This document shows positions 1 through 9,252 of a stretch of DNA of 64,000 bases, piece by piece. The position numbers and the translations under genes are program-made. The notes under the pieces are model-generated. The model ran no database searches, was not told the DNA's origin, and worked only from the letters and a program-made list of their open reading frames with translations. Source of the stretch: Neisseriales bacterium. Its GTDB lineage: Bacteria; Pseudomonadota; Gammaproteobacteria; Burkholderiales; UBA11063. The DNA is taken from assembly GCA_008017155.1 (NCBI GenBank), contig SSGX01000008.1:1-64000 (forward strand), in the 5' to 3' direction. The first letter of the stretch is position 1; each line of letters opens with the position of its first letter.

Positions 1-14
1 CAACAAATAAAACC

Positions 15-90
15 TGGAGCGGGAAACGAGACTCGAAGTCGCGACCCCAACCTTGGCAAGGTTGTGCTCTACCAACTGAGCTATTCCCGC
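15..90 (-). tRNA. glyT: tRNA-Gly (anticodon GCC), CCA encoded
   Basis: Read on the minus strand this is a 76-nt cloverleaf with a 7-bp acceptor stem (GCGGGAA), a D arm GCTC/GAGC, an anticodon stem CAACC/GGTTG around loop TTGCCAA (anticodon GCC), and an encoded TCCA tail. All of this is typical of bacterial tRNA-Gly(GCC). The odd point is the T arm: loop TTCGAGT is normal, but the closing base 53 is C opposite C61, where almost every tRNA has G53-C61. The other four T-stem pairs are intact. A strong promoter lies just upstream, so the gene looks expressed. It could be functional, a decaying copy, or a base-call error. The symbol follows E. coli naming and is tentative. Confidence 0.93.
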
Positions 91-125
91 AGTTTATTTG
101 TTCAAACTCTTTTGTCGAGGTACAC

Positions 126-155
126 ATTATGCCATAAGGCTTTCTTGTGTGTCAA
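126..155 (-). promoter_or_regulatory. sigma70 promoter for tRNA-Gly
   Basis: On the minus strand a perfect -35 TTGACA (155-150) is followed after 18 bp by CATAAT (131-126), preceded by TGG so that it is also an extended -10. Transcription would begin about 30 bp before the tRNA 5' end at 90. Confidence 0.8.
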
Positions 156-228
156 TCTATTCTGGTAAAAATCCCTAACACAATCACTTAAACAATTAAT
201 TTAACTTTGTTTTTATTTTAGCTTATTT

Positions 229-3012
229 TTATTGCCAACCAAATTTTCGCACATAAAAGCCTTTTAACGATTGAGTTAAGATCATATAACCAACAATTGC
301 CAAAATCAAAAATATAAAATATCCACCGGGTAATGCCTGCATTCCAATCATGTGCGCAAGCGGAGACATTGGAATAATAATACCAATAGCAACAGCACAA
401 GTTGTCATTAGTAAGATAGGCCATGCCGCAGTACTTTGTAAGAAAGGAATCTTCTTAGTTCTTATCATATGAACAATCAAAGTTTGGGTTAAAAGACCTT
501 CAATAAACCAGCCACTTTGGAATAAAGTCTGATGTGCTGGACTATTTGCACCAAATACATGCCAAAGGACAAAGAAAGTTAAAACATCAAAAATTGAACT
601 AATTGGCCCAAAGAAAACCATAAATCGCCTTAAATCAGTTGGATCCCAACGCTGTGGATGCATCACAAATTCACTATCCACATTATCAAATGGAATTACG
701 GTTTGGGAAATATCATAAATTAAATTCTGAAGTAAGAATTGTACTGGCAGCATTGGCAAAAATGGAATAAATGCCGAAGCAATTAAAAGTGAAAATACAT
801 TACCAAAATTTGAACTGGCGGTCATCTTAATGTATTTTAACATGTTTGCAAAGGTCTTCCGCCCCTCTTCTACCCCCTGCTCAAGAACCATAAGACTTTT
901 TTCAAGAAGAATTATATCTGCGGCTTCCTTCGCAATATCAACTGCGGTATCAACTGAAATCCCAATATCAGCAGCACGTAATGCTGGCGCATCATTAATT
1001 CCATCACCCATGAAGCCAACCACATGACCACTGGCACGCAATAAATCTACAATCCGTTCTTTATGACTTGGCGTAAGCTTAGCAAATACAGTAGTATTCT
1101 TAGCAATGATAGTCAATTCTTCATCAGAAAGTCCATCAATATCCGAACCAAGGAGTAAACCTTCTACATCAAGACCAACTTCTCGACAAACTTTAGCGGT
1201 AACCAATTCATTATCACCAGTTAGGATTTTTACAGCGATCCCTAGTCGATTAAGTGCTTTAATAGCCGGCTCTGTTGTTTCTTTTGGCGGATCGAGAAAT
1301 GCTACATAACCAACTAATATCATTTCTTTTTCATCTGCTACCGTATAATTGCTTTTTGTATCTGGATAATTTTTTTTGGCAACCGCAACAACCCTTAACC
1401 CATCCGCATTAAGTTCAGCCGTCACTGCGCGGAGTTTATTTAATAGCTCCTCAGTTAGTGGCATTACTTGACCATCGTGCTCGGCATGAGTACAGCAATT
1501 AAGCATTTCCTCAACAGCGCCCTTACAGATTAATAGATTGCCACCATTTGCATCTGCAACTACAACCGACATACGACGACGCTGGAAATCGAATGGAACC
1601 TCATCAACCTTGGAGTATTTTTTTACCAGTAATGGTATATCGCCAAAATTAGCTCTCTCAAGAACTGCAACATCAAGGAGATTTTTTAATCCAGTTTGAT
1701 AATAGCTATTTAAATAAGCATATTCAAGAACATCATCATAATCATCACCAAAAATATCAGTATGCTTCTCAAGACAAATCTTATCCTGAGTTAATGTTCC
1801 AGTCTTATCCGTGCAAAGGATGTCCATCGCCCCAAAATTTTGAATAGCATCAAGCCGCTTGACAATCACTTTCCGTCGTGACATAAATACGGCACCCTTG
1901 GCAAGCGTGGAAGTAACAATCATTGGCAGCATTTCTGGAGTTAGTCCAACAGCTACTGATAAAGCAAAAAGCGCAGCATCGCGCCAAGCATGAGTACTAA
2001 TACCATTAATCAAAAACACAATCGGTGACATGATCAGCATAAAGTAAATTAGTAGCCAACTTACTTTATTTACGCCTTTTTGAAAAGATGTCTCGGTAGC
2101 ATCACTAGCAATAACCTTATCCGCAAGAGAACCAAAAAATGTATTCTTTCCAGTTGTCAAAACAATAGCTAATGCCGAACCACTAACTACATTGGTTCCC
2201 ATATAACCAATATTTTCTAGTTCAAGTACATCCTTAACATTTTCTTTTGACTGCTTTGCAAATTTTTCAACTGGTAGTGACTCCCCTGTCAAAGCAGCCT
2301 GTGAAATAAATAAATCTTTTGCGGTTAATATCCTAACGTCAGCTGGAATCATATCTCCAGCAGACAAGGTAATAACATCACCAGGAACCAAATTCTTAAT
2401 TGCAATCTCGACGCGGTTTTCCATTTGTGCCGGATTACTTGCCATAATCTGTTTTTCAAGCTCCGCTATATGCTCATCATCTTCCTCATCCTCTTCTTCT
2501 TGGCGTAAAACGGTAGCAGTTGTACTAACCATGGCTTTTAATTTATCCGCAGCATTATTCGATCTTCGCTCCTGAACAAAACGAAGGACTGTCGAAATTA
2601 CAACCATAGCACTAATTACGGTAGCACCTTTCATATCATCAGTAAAAAAAGACACGATAGCCAATAGTGTTAGAAGAAGATTGAATGGATTTTTATAGCT
2701 AAGCCATAAGTGCTTATACCATGATAATTCTTCTTGCTTATCAATCTCATTATAACCAAATTTTTCTAGTTTATATTCAACTTCAGATGGTGTTAATCCA
2801 TCAAGATCTGATCCAAGCGTAAGTAGCGCTTCTGCATTTGATAAATATGAAAAAGTAATTAAATTTTGCGTCACGGTAGCAGGAGCCTGATTAGCATCTA
2901 CCGGATACTCTTCATCCAGATGGTTGGCATCCCCATGGAATTGGGGACGGTTGGTGAATCTATTATCAAAAAACGATAAAACTTTTTTTTTCAAAACACT
3001 TACAAAATTCAT
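229..3012 (-). CDS. mgtA: Magnesium-transporting P-type ATPase (MgtA/MgtB family)
   Basis: An inner-membrane P3B-type ATPase that imports Mg2+ using ATP. At 927 residues it has the usual family length. Visible marks are an N-terminal cation-ATPase domain, the actuator loop with LTGES, the phosphorylation motif DKTGT (near residue 401), the hinge motif GDGINDAP, and a C-terminal bundle of membrane helices. The ATG start at 3012 has AAGGTG 6 bases upstream. Between the second membrane helix and the actuator domain lies an extra acidic stretch (about residues 171-190, rich in Glu and Asp) that typical MgtA proteins lack as far as I recall. The gene stands alone. I see no convincing Mg-sensing leader in the 160 bp upstream, so its regulation is unknown. 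Confidence 0.95.
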   Translation of the reverse strand: MNFVSVLKKKVLSFFDNRFTNRPQFHGDANHLDEEYPVDANQAPATVTQNLITFSYLSNAEALLTLGSDLDGLTPSEVEYKLEKFGYNEIDKQEELSWYKHLWLSYKNPFNLLLTLLAIVSFFTDDMKGATVISAMVVISTVLRFVQERRSNNAADKLKAMVSTTATVLRQEEEDEEDDEHIAELEKQIMASNPAQMENRVEIAIKNLVPGDVITLSAGDMIPADVRILTAKDLFISQAALTGESLPVEKFAKQSKENVKDVLELENIGYMGTNVVSGSALAIVLTTGKNTFFGSLADKVIASDATETSFQKGVNKVSWLLIYFMLIMSPIVFLINGISTHAWRDAALFALSVAVGLTPEMLPMIVTSTLAKGAVFMSRRKVIVKRLDAIQNFGAMDILCTDKTGTLTQDKICLEKHTDIFGDDYDDVLEYAYLNSYYQTGLKNLLDVAVLERANFGDIPLLVKKYSKVDEVPFDFQRRRMSVVVADANGGNLLICKGAVEEMLNCCTHAEHDGQVMPLTEELLNKLRAVTAELNADGLRVVAVAKKNYPDTKSNYTVADEKEMILVGYVAFLDPPKETTEPAIKALNRLGIAVKILTGDNELVTAKVCREVGLDVEGLLLGSDIDGLSDEELTIIAKNTTVFAKLTPSHKERIVDLLRASGHVVGFMGDGINDAPALRAADIGISVDTAVDIAKEAADIILLEKSLMVLEQGVEEGRKTFANMLKYIKMTASSNFGNVFSLLIASAFIPFLPMLPVQFLLQNLIYDISQTVIPFDNVDSEFVMHPQRWDPTDLRRFMVFFGPISSIFDVLTFFVLWHVFGANSPAHQTLFQSGWFIEGLLTQTLIVHMIRTKKIPFLQSTAAWPILLMTTCAVAIGIIIPMSPLAHMIGMQALPGGYFIFLILAIVGYMILTQSLKGFYVRKFGWQ

Positions 3013-3172
3013 TTTTGCACCTTAACTCAGTACATCATCACATTATCATAGATCATAACTACATGGTTATTGAAGTTCCTAGATCGTTGTTTCACTTCTT
3101 ACTTAATATCGCTCACGCCTACTATATTTCTTCAAGCTGATTGAGTATAAACAATTACCCCATTCATCTAGA

Positions 3173-3475
3173 TTATAACTTTAGTCGTTCTACTATCTTA
3201 TCTTGCAAAAGATGAGTATCAATTATTTCTCTCACGTCATCTTCATCAACGTAAGAATACCAAGTACCTTCAGGATAAACTACACATACGGGACCATCCT
3301 TACAGCGTCCAAGACATCCTGATTTTGATGCCCGACACTTACCTTCACCCCATAAATCTAGCGATTGTAAATATAGCTTGGCAAAAGCAAAACCGCCATC
3401 ACCAGCAAGATTACCACAACCGCTACCATTTTCTTTCTGGTTAGTACAAAAAAATACATGCTTTTGGTAAAACAT
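3173..3475 (-). CDS. Thioredoxin-like [2Fe-2S] ferredoxin
   Basis: A 100-residue protein of the (2Fe-2S) ferredoxin family with a thioredoxin-like fold. Visible cluster ligands are Cys in the N-terminal FFCTNQ segment and Cys in the central SKSGCLGRC / PVCVVYPEG block, the pattern of the family found beside housekeeping genes in beta- and gammaproteobacteria. It probably carries electrons in the cytoplasm; the partner is not known. Start ATG 3475 is preceded by AAGGA with 8-base spacing. It lies between mgtA and truA on the same strand, with a 67-bp gap after the truA-side neighbour and no visible terminator, so it may be transcribed with the truA block. Confidence 0.85.
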   Translation of the reverse strand: MFYQKHVFFCTNQKENGSGCGNLAGDGGFAFAKLYLQSLDLWGEGKCRASKSGCLGRCKDGPVCVVYPEGTWYSYVDEDDVREIIDTHLLQDKIVERLKL

Positions 3476-3542
3476 TTTGGCATCCTTGAGAATAAACTTT
3501 TATTTTATAAAGACAAACTAACATATCTAATATTAATAATAA

Positions 3543-4328
3543 CTATAGATTAAATAACCAACTTTCAGGTTCGGACATTTCAAAAACTTTTTCTGGATAT
3601 GCAATATGTGCCAGATATAAGCCATCAGCCATAAATGTTGGTGGTGCTTTAGTTCTATTTTGTTCATCAAGAAGTACTTGAAAATCACTAATACTTATCC
3701 GCCCAATACCGACATAGACTAAAGCGCCAACGATATTCCGCACCATATGATACAAAAAAGCATTAGCTGTAAATTTAAATCTAAATATATTACCAGTCTT
3801 TTCAATTTCAGCCGCTATCATATCACGGACTGGTGAATTTGCCTGACAATTTGCAGCACGAAAAGAAGAGAAATCTTTTCGCCCAACTAGAAGTTTTACT
3901 GCCTCCTGCATAGCAAATAAATCCAATTCTTTGTGATACCAGCCAATAAGCCCATTTAGAAGAGAAGAAGAAAATGACTGGGTTAATAAATAATAATGAT
4001 ATGTTCGACTTAACGCGCTAAATCTTGCATCAAACTCATCAGAAACAAGTGCCACTTGCTTAATTCGAATCGAAGCTGGCAGATTTGCATTGACACCTTT
4101 TACCCAACCATATAAATCACGATTGGCATTACTTGAAAAATGAATGACTTGATTAAGAGCATGAACCCCAGTATCAGTACGTCCGGCAGTAATAGTCTGG
4201 ATTGGTTCATTAGCAAATTTAGCTAATGCATATTCAAGAGTTCCCTGCACTGTTCTAGTATTTGTCTGAATTTGCCAACCATGAAACTCCGAACCGTTAT
4301 ATTCAAGCAACAAGGCATATTTAGCCAT
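3543..4328 (-). CDS. truA: tRNA pseudouridine(38-40) synthase TruA
   Basis: Converts uridines 38-40 in the tRNA anticodon stem to pseudouridine. At 261 residues it matches the family length. The catalytic Asp is D52 in motif AGRTDTGVHA, and the HMVRNIVG segment near residue 190 is also typical. The ATG start overlaps the stop of fimV by 8 bp, which implies translational coupling in the accD-mtnN-asd-fimV-truA transcription unit. Confidence 0.97.
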   Translation of the reverse strand: MAKYALLLEYNGSEFHGWQIQTNTRTVQGTLEYALAKFANEPIQTITAGRTDTGVHALNQVIHFSSNANRDLYGWVKGVNANLPASIRIKQVALVSDEFDARFSALSRTYHYYLLTQSFSSSLLNGLIGWYHKELDLFAMQEAVKLLVGRKDFSSFRAANCQANSPVRDMIAAEIEKTGNIFRFKFTANAFLYHMVRNIVGALVYVGIGRISISDFQVLLDEQNRTKAPPTFMADGLYLAHIAYPEKVFEMSEPESWLFNL

Positions 4329-6537
4329 TAATACCCATCTCTGCTTTTAATTTACTTATTTCCAGCTTTAGGTCTTCAGATAAATTTTTATTCTCTAATA
4401 ATTGATTAAGAATATCTTTAGCTTTATCAGATTCCTCTATGTGGAAATACATTCTTGCCAAATTCAATTTTTCATCAAAAGTGTTATCGTCGGACACAAT
4501 CACCGAGGTTGATTCTTCTGGTATCAAATCAGCAATAGGATCTGTCGAAGAAATTGAAATATCTCGACCTTCATCACTATAATCAACAGGGGCTTCTTCG
4601 GCCAAAGGTTTAAAATCAACAACTGAAAAATCTAGTACCCTCTCCTGTGAAAAACTAACTACCTCATCTGTAACTGAAATACTCTCTGCCGGTGCAAAAG
4701 TAATAAAATCAACAACACGGTTAGGATCTTCAGGATGAGCATCAAGATTGATATCTGAATTCAAGATATTATTATCAGCCACATGGTCCTCAAGCGTAAC
4801 AACATTGTTATCATCCAGTTCATTTAAACTAGGATAATCAGGCTCCGAATTAATCACTATATCGTCAAGATCAGAAATATTAGCTTCAGATAGAGGTCTA
4901 AAATTATATTTTTGACAAATATCTTGGATATTTTCCCTTAATGAATCATTTACCTCAAGATTTCGATCCAATTGATAAAATATTTTACTCGCCTTATCAA
5001 ATATACCAGTCATTAAATATAATTCAAATAATTTATAACGAATATCATCTCTACTTGAATCCATTAATAAGATTTTTTCAAGAGTTTCAAGCAACTCAAG
5101 GTCAATTGAAGCTTCAGGTCTTGTCAGTTTTTTTTGATCTTCTGACTTTGGTTCTACATTACTGTCAAAATCCTGAATAAAAATGTGTGACTCATCTTGA
5201 ATACTTTCTGAAAATTCGCTACTACTATCCTCGGCTAACTGGCTACTACTATCTATAGAATCATTATTACTTATATAAGACTGTTGCTTAACTAACGACT
5301 TATGGTGAGAAAATTTACTCGTATCCGCATAGATGTTATTATCAGATACAGAGACTTGCTCGGTGTTTGTAACACTCCTTTTAACCTTAAACTTCTTAAG
5401 GATCTCTCGTAATGAAAAATCAGGATATTTTTTACGAATAAAAATCACAAATATGATGATTAATAGAAAAGCTAAGATATAAGGTAAAAAACCAAAAATA
5501 AAATCAAGTATTGAGCTATTTTGTTCTTTTATTTCAACCTTTTGTGGATGGAACAACTTTCTTACTTGAGAACTGTTTAAATTAATCGCTTTAGTATTAC
5601 TTACTTTTTCAACAAACAATTGGTCTGATTCTATACTTATTAGCTGACTATATTTTCCAGCAATTGCTTTTAATGTAGAAATTCGCTGCTCTTTTGATAA
5701 TGTATTATCCAACAAATACTCATCTGCTAAACTACTCGGAATAACACTTATTTTCTGAGCATCTGGAATTTTAACTGCTACTCCAGACTCATATAGGTTT
5801 TCGGGTGCATGCATTAATGGAAAATTTTCCAACCCTAGTGCAATCATAATTTGGTTTATATTTAGCTGCGCTTGGGGATAAATCAATTGATTAAATCTAG
5901 CAATTGTATACAAGCTATCACCTGATTCAGTAGTATACAACATGGACTCTTTGTTAAAATTTGCGAGGCTATCTCTAATTGCTGGATTGCTTAAATCCAT
6001 TTCAAATGAAGGCGTTATATTATTTTTTATTTGATTATTACTTTTGGCATAAATTGGTATTGGCCTAGAATAACTTCTTTCACTACTATCGTTAGAAAAA
6101 GCTCTAACAACAATAGTCTTATTATTTTTTGACGAATTATTTACTGTTGAATAATCTATTGGATCTAATAGTACTGTATATTGGCGGTAAAAATCATCTT
6201 TTTGGATTCGATAGTGAAGCAGAAAATTAAGTACCGGAGAATTAATTGGTTTAGTTGAAGTAATTTTTACATATGGGATTTTTGTATTAGTAATAATTTG
6301 AAAAATAAAGCTTCCTAGCTCAGGATTAAAATCGATACCATATTCTTTAAACTTATTACCATTAGCCAAGCCAAAACTAAGATTATCAAAATCCGTATCT
6401 TTAGGCATATTTGTAAGCTGAACAGTAGCATCAAAGCGTTGGCTGAGATAGGAATTTACCTTAATATCACCTAAATCAGCATAGCTTGATGAAATAAACA
6501 TCAAGCTAGCTAATACAAGTAATATAAATCTACGCAT
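4321..6537 (-). CDS. fimV: FimV-like inner membrane protein with LysM domain
   Basis: A 738-residue FimV/HubP-type polar organiser linked in relatives to type IV pili and peptidoglycan binding. In order: a signal peptide (residues 1-20), a FimV N-terminal periplasmic domain, a LysM-like segment (about 195-265, with ESGDSLYTIARFNQ), one membrane helix (about 341-369), a long acidic cytoplasmic region, and a C-terminal TPR-like FimV domain (about 690-738, DEKLNLARMYFHIEESDKA). The cytoplasmic part is rich in Ser, Asp and Glu and looks disordered. Overlaps at both ends with asd and truA support one operon. The asd-fimV-truA order is a betaproteobacterial hallmark. Low sequence conservation outside the ends is normal for the family. 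Confidence 0.88.
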   Translation of the reverse strand: MRRFILLVLASLMFISSSYADLGDIKVNSYLSQRFDATVQLTNMPKDTDFDNLSFGLANGNKFKEYGIDFNPELGSFIFQIITNTKIPYVKITSTKPINSPVLNFLLHYRIQKDDFYRQYTVLLDPIDYSTVNNSSKNNKTIVVRAFSNDSSERSYSRPIPIYAKSNNQIKNNITPSFEMDLSNPAIRDSLANFNKESMLYTTESGDSLYTIARFNQLIYPQAQLNINQIMIALGLENFPLMHAPENLYESGVAVKIPDAQKISVIPSSLADEYLLDNTLSKEQRISTLKAIAGKYSQLISIESDQLFVEKVSNTKAINLNSSQVRKLFHPQKVEIKEQNSSILDFIFGFLPYILAFLLIIIFVIFIRKKYPDFSLREILKKFKVKRSVTNTEQVSVSDNNIYADTSKFSHHKSLVKQQSYISNNDSIDSSSQLAEDSSSEFSESIQDESHIFIQDFDSNVEPKSEDQKKLTRPEASIDLELLETLEKILLMDSSRDDIRYKLFELYLMTGIFDKASKIFYQLDRNLEVNDSLRENIQDICQKYNFRPLSEANISDLDDIVINSEPDYPSLNELDDNNVVTLEDHVADNNILNSDINLDAHPEDPNRVVDFITFAPAESISVTDEVVSFSQERVLDFSVVDFKPLAEEAPVDYSDEGRDISISSTDPIADLIPEESTSVIVSDDNTFDEKLNLARMYFHIEESDKAKDILNQLLENKNLSEDLKLEISKLKAEMGING

Positions 6538-7651
6538 AGCGACTTACTAAAATATTTACCATCCGGCGTAAAGGCTCAGCAGCACCCCACAATAGCTGAT
6601 CACCAACAGTAAATAGTGCAATATAATCATCACCAAATTTTAGCTTCTTAATGCGTCCAACAGCGATATCAAGTGTCCCACTAATTGCAGCAGGAGTAAG
6701 TCCTGCCAAAGTATCAGGTTTATTGTTAGCAATAACTTTAACCCATGGATTTGCCGCAGCAATCATCTCGCTAATTTGCTCAACTGAAAGATCTTTACGT
6801 TTTAGTTTAATCGTAAGCGCCTGTGAGTGGCTACGTAAAACTCCAACACGAACGCATAAACCTTCGACTTTAACTGTATCAACTGCAAGTCCAAGAATCT
6901 TATTAGTTTCAACGGCACCTTTCCATTCTTCCTTAGTCTGTCCATTTTCCATTGCTGAATCTATCCATGGAATAACACTTCCAGCTAATGGAGCGCCAAA
7001 ATACTCTTTAGGAAAACTAGCTGAATTTATAGTCTGATTGACTCTCGAAGCTATATCGAGAATAGTTGCAGATTTATCATTGATAATATCACTAACTGAA
7101 TCATAAAGTTTGCCGCTTTGGAGTAATAACTCACGAATATTATTAGCACCTGCTCCAGATGCTGCCTGATAGGTCATTGACGAAATCCACTCAATCAAGT
7201 CTGCTTTAAATAAACCATCAAGTGCAAGAAGCATCAAACTAACGGTACAATTTCCACCAATATAGTTTTTTATCCCATTATCAAGAGCATTATTGATATT
7301 AGCACCATTAATTGGATCTAGAATAATCAAGGCATCTTTGTCCATCCGCAATGCGGAAGCTGCATCAATCCAGTAACCATTCCAGCCAGCCGCTCTTAGT
7401 TTTGGCAAAACGTCATGAGTATAGTCACTTCCTTGCGTAGTAACAATACAGTCAAGCCTTGTTAACTCATCTATTGCATAAGCATCTTTTAAAGTTTTTT
7501 GGGTCTGCTTATAATCAGGAGCTAAGCCACCAGCAGCAGATGTAGAAAAAAACGTTGCATCAATCTTAGCAAAATCATTTTCTTTTTGCATTCTATCCAT
7601 TAATACTGAACCAACCATCCCACGCCAGCCGACAAAACCAACTTTCATCAT
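6530..7651 (-). CDS. asd: Aspartate-semialdehyde dehydrogenase
   Basis: Makes L-aspartate 4-semialdehyde from aspartyl phosphate with NADPH, a branch point for lysine/diaminopimelate, methionine and threonine. At 373 residues it is the proteobacterial type. An N-terminal nucleotide motif VGWRGMVGSVL is visible, with the catalytic Cys in GGNCTVS (C135) and the active-site His in LRSHSQAL. There are two adjacent ATGs at 7651 and 7648; GGAG lies 8 bases upstream of the first. The start overlaps the mtnN stop (TAATG), and the gene's end overlaps the fimV start. Confidence 0.97.
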   Translation of the reverse strand: MMKVGFVGWRGMVGSVLMDRMQKENDFAKIDATFFSTSAAGGLAPDYKQTQKTLKDAYAIDELTRLDCIVTTQGSDYTHDVLPKLRAAGWNGYWIDAASALRMDKDALIILDPINGANINNALDNGIKNYIGGNCTVSLMLLALDGLFKADLIEWISSMTYQAASGAGANNIRELLLQSGKLYDSVSDIINDKSATILDIASRVNQTINSASFPKEYFGAPLAGSVIPWIDSAMENGQTKEEWKGAVETNKILGLAVDTVKVEGLCVRVGVLRSHSQALTIKLKRKDLSVEQISEMIAAANPWVKVIANNKPDTLAGLTPAAISGTLDIAVGRIKKLKFGDDYIALFTVGDQLLWGAAEPLRRMVNILVSRYA

Positions 7652-8352
7652 TATATATGCTCCAATAAATTAACCACCACTTTTGCAGCCCTAGCTGCTG
7701 CCATAAATTTTAAATCATTAAAAGAATGAATAGCTTGTCCATCTTGTCCTGCCATGTCTGAGAGTGAACGAATAACACAAACTGGGAGCTTATTCAAGTA
7801 ACAAACATGTGCAATTGCTGCACCTTCCATTTCACAAGCTAAAGCATCAAATTCTTTTGCTAAAAATTCAGCCTTATTTTTATCATCAATAAACTGGTCA
7901 CCACTAACAATCCGTCCAAGAACAATCTTATTTTCAGGTAATGCCAAATTATCCAATATAAGTTTATTTACACTACTATCGGTTGGAAATGAAAAAGTAT
8001 CCATCCGCGCAATTTGTCCAAGACGAACACCAAATGGCGTTATATCAAAATCATGTTGAACGAGATCTTCAGCAATAACCACATCACCAAATACCAAATT
8101 CTGGCTTAAACTACCCGCAACTCCAACATTAATAATCTTATCAGGAGTGAACTTATCGATCATCAACTGTGTGGTAACGGCGGCATTCACCTTGCCAATT
8201 CCACAAACCCCGGCAACGATAGTATGACTACCATATGTATAAACAAAATAACTATTACTGCAAAGGTCAATCTGATTAACTGGTGTAAGAGCTAATTCTT
8301 TAGTTATCTCATCCAGCTCTTCCTGCATAGCACAAATAACTCCAAGTATCAT
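7651..8352 (-). CDS. mtnN: 5'-methylthioadenosine/S-adenosylhomocysteine nucleosidase
   Basis: Hydrolyses MTA and SAH to adenine and the thio-sugar, recycling products of methylation and polyamine synthesis. At 233 residues it matches MtnN/Pfs. Family marks are GICAMQEE-like N terminus (GVICAMQEEL), the central GVAGSL and the ACEMEGAAIAHVCY segment containing the purine-binding Glu, then RSLSDMAG with the catalytic Asp. The ATG follows the accD stop directly (TAAATG), so it is coupled to accD. Polyamine transport genes occur elsewhere in the window, but no functional link is shown by the sequence. Confidence 0.96.
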   Translation of the reverse strand: MILGVICAMQEELDEITKELALTPVNQIDLCSNSYFVYTYGSHTIVAGVCGIGKVNAAVTTQLMIDKFTPDKIINVGVAGSLSQNLVFGDVVIAEDLVQHDFDITPFGVRLGQIARMDTFSFPTDSSVNKLILDNLALPENKIVLGRIVSGDQFIDDKNKAEFLAKEFDALACEMEGAAIAHVCYLNKLPVCVIRSLSDMAGQDGQAIHSFNDLKFMAAARAAKVVVNLLEHI

Positions 8353-9216
8353 TTATGCACTAATCCCTTTATTCAAAAAAAGCTGAATAATTTTTGCGAT
8401 CTGGGATTTTAATTGTTTTCTCGGAACAACCATATCAATTGCACCTTTTTCAAGAAGGAATTCAGCACTTTGGAAACCTTCTGGTAGTTTTTCTCTAACG
8501 GTCTGTTCAATGACGCGTGGACCAGCAAAACCAATTAAGGCACCTGGTTCAGCAATTACCACGTCACCAAGAAAAGCGAAACTAGCAGAAACACCACCCA
8601 TCGTAGGATCAGTTAAGACAGAAATAAAAGGTAACTGCTTATTGATAAGTAAGCGCAAAGCCGCGGATGTTTTTGCCATCTGCATCAATGAATTTACACC
8701 TTCTTGCATCCTAGCACCACCGGATGCTGCAACACAAATAAAGGCGCAATTATTATCAACTGCTGCTTTTACACCGCGAACAAAGCGTTCACCGACAACT
8801 GAACCCATTGAACCACCTATAAAGCGAAACTCAAAAGCAGCAACGACAGCAGGTTCATTATTAATAGTTCCCTGCATTACAACTAGTGCGTCATCTTCAC
8901 CAATTTTCGCCTGAGCCGCTGTCAGCCGTTCTTCATAAGCCTTAGAATCTTTAAATTTTAGACTATCAACAGGCTTAACTTCGCGACCAATTTCTAGTTG
9001 TCCTTCGCTATCAAGTAACATAGCTATTCTATTTCTGGCATTTAGTGGATGGTGATGCTCACACTTAGGACAAACATCCAGATTTTGTTCTAGATCGGTA
9101 TAATACAAAATCTCATTACAACTATCACACTTATGCCAAAGCCCTTCGGGAACATTTGCCTTTTCGGTAGAATCAACCTGAACCTTTGGAGGTAACAGTT
9201 TACTAAGCCAACTCAT
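8353..9216 (-). CDS. accD: Acetyl-CoA carboxylase carboxyltransferase subunit beta
   Basis: The beta subunit of the acetyl-CoA carboxylase carboxyltransferase, which makes malonyl-CoA for fatty acid synthesis with AccA. At 287 residues it has the N-terminal zinc ribbon with C30, C33, C49 and C52, then a crotonase-fold domain with [10 protein letters not shown] and [13 protein letters not shown]. The ATG at 9216 has TAGG upstream. It is 36 bp downstream of the fumarase gene and immediately before mtnN, and probably belongs to the same transcript. Confidence 0.98.
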   Translation of the reverse strand: MSWLSKLLPPKVQVDSTEKANVPEGLWHKCDSCNEILYYTDLEQNLDVCPKCEHHHPLNARNRIAMLLDSEGQLEIGREVKPVDSLKFKDSKAYEERLTAAQAKIGEDDALVVMQGTINNEPAVVAAFEFRFIGGSMGSVVGERFVRGVKAAVDNNCAFICVAASGGARMQEGVNSLMQMAKTSAALRLLINKQLPFISVLTDPTMGGVSASFAFLGDVVIAEPGALIGFAGPRVIEQTVREKLPEGFQSAEFLLEKGAIDMVVPRKQLKSQIAKIIQLFLNKGISA

Positions 9217-9252
9217 ATTTTTTACCTAAAAAAATCATTATCAACAAATAAC

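Noticed and set aside
3013-3172. A magnesium-sensing leader or riboswitch before mgtA.
   Set aside because: The 160-bp gap has no clear paired stems, proline-rich leader frame or T run.
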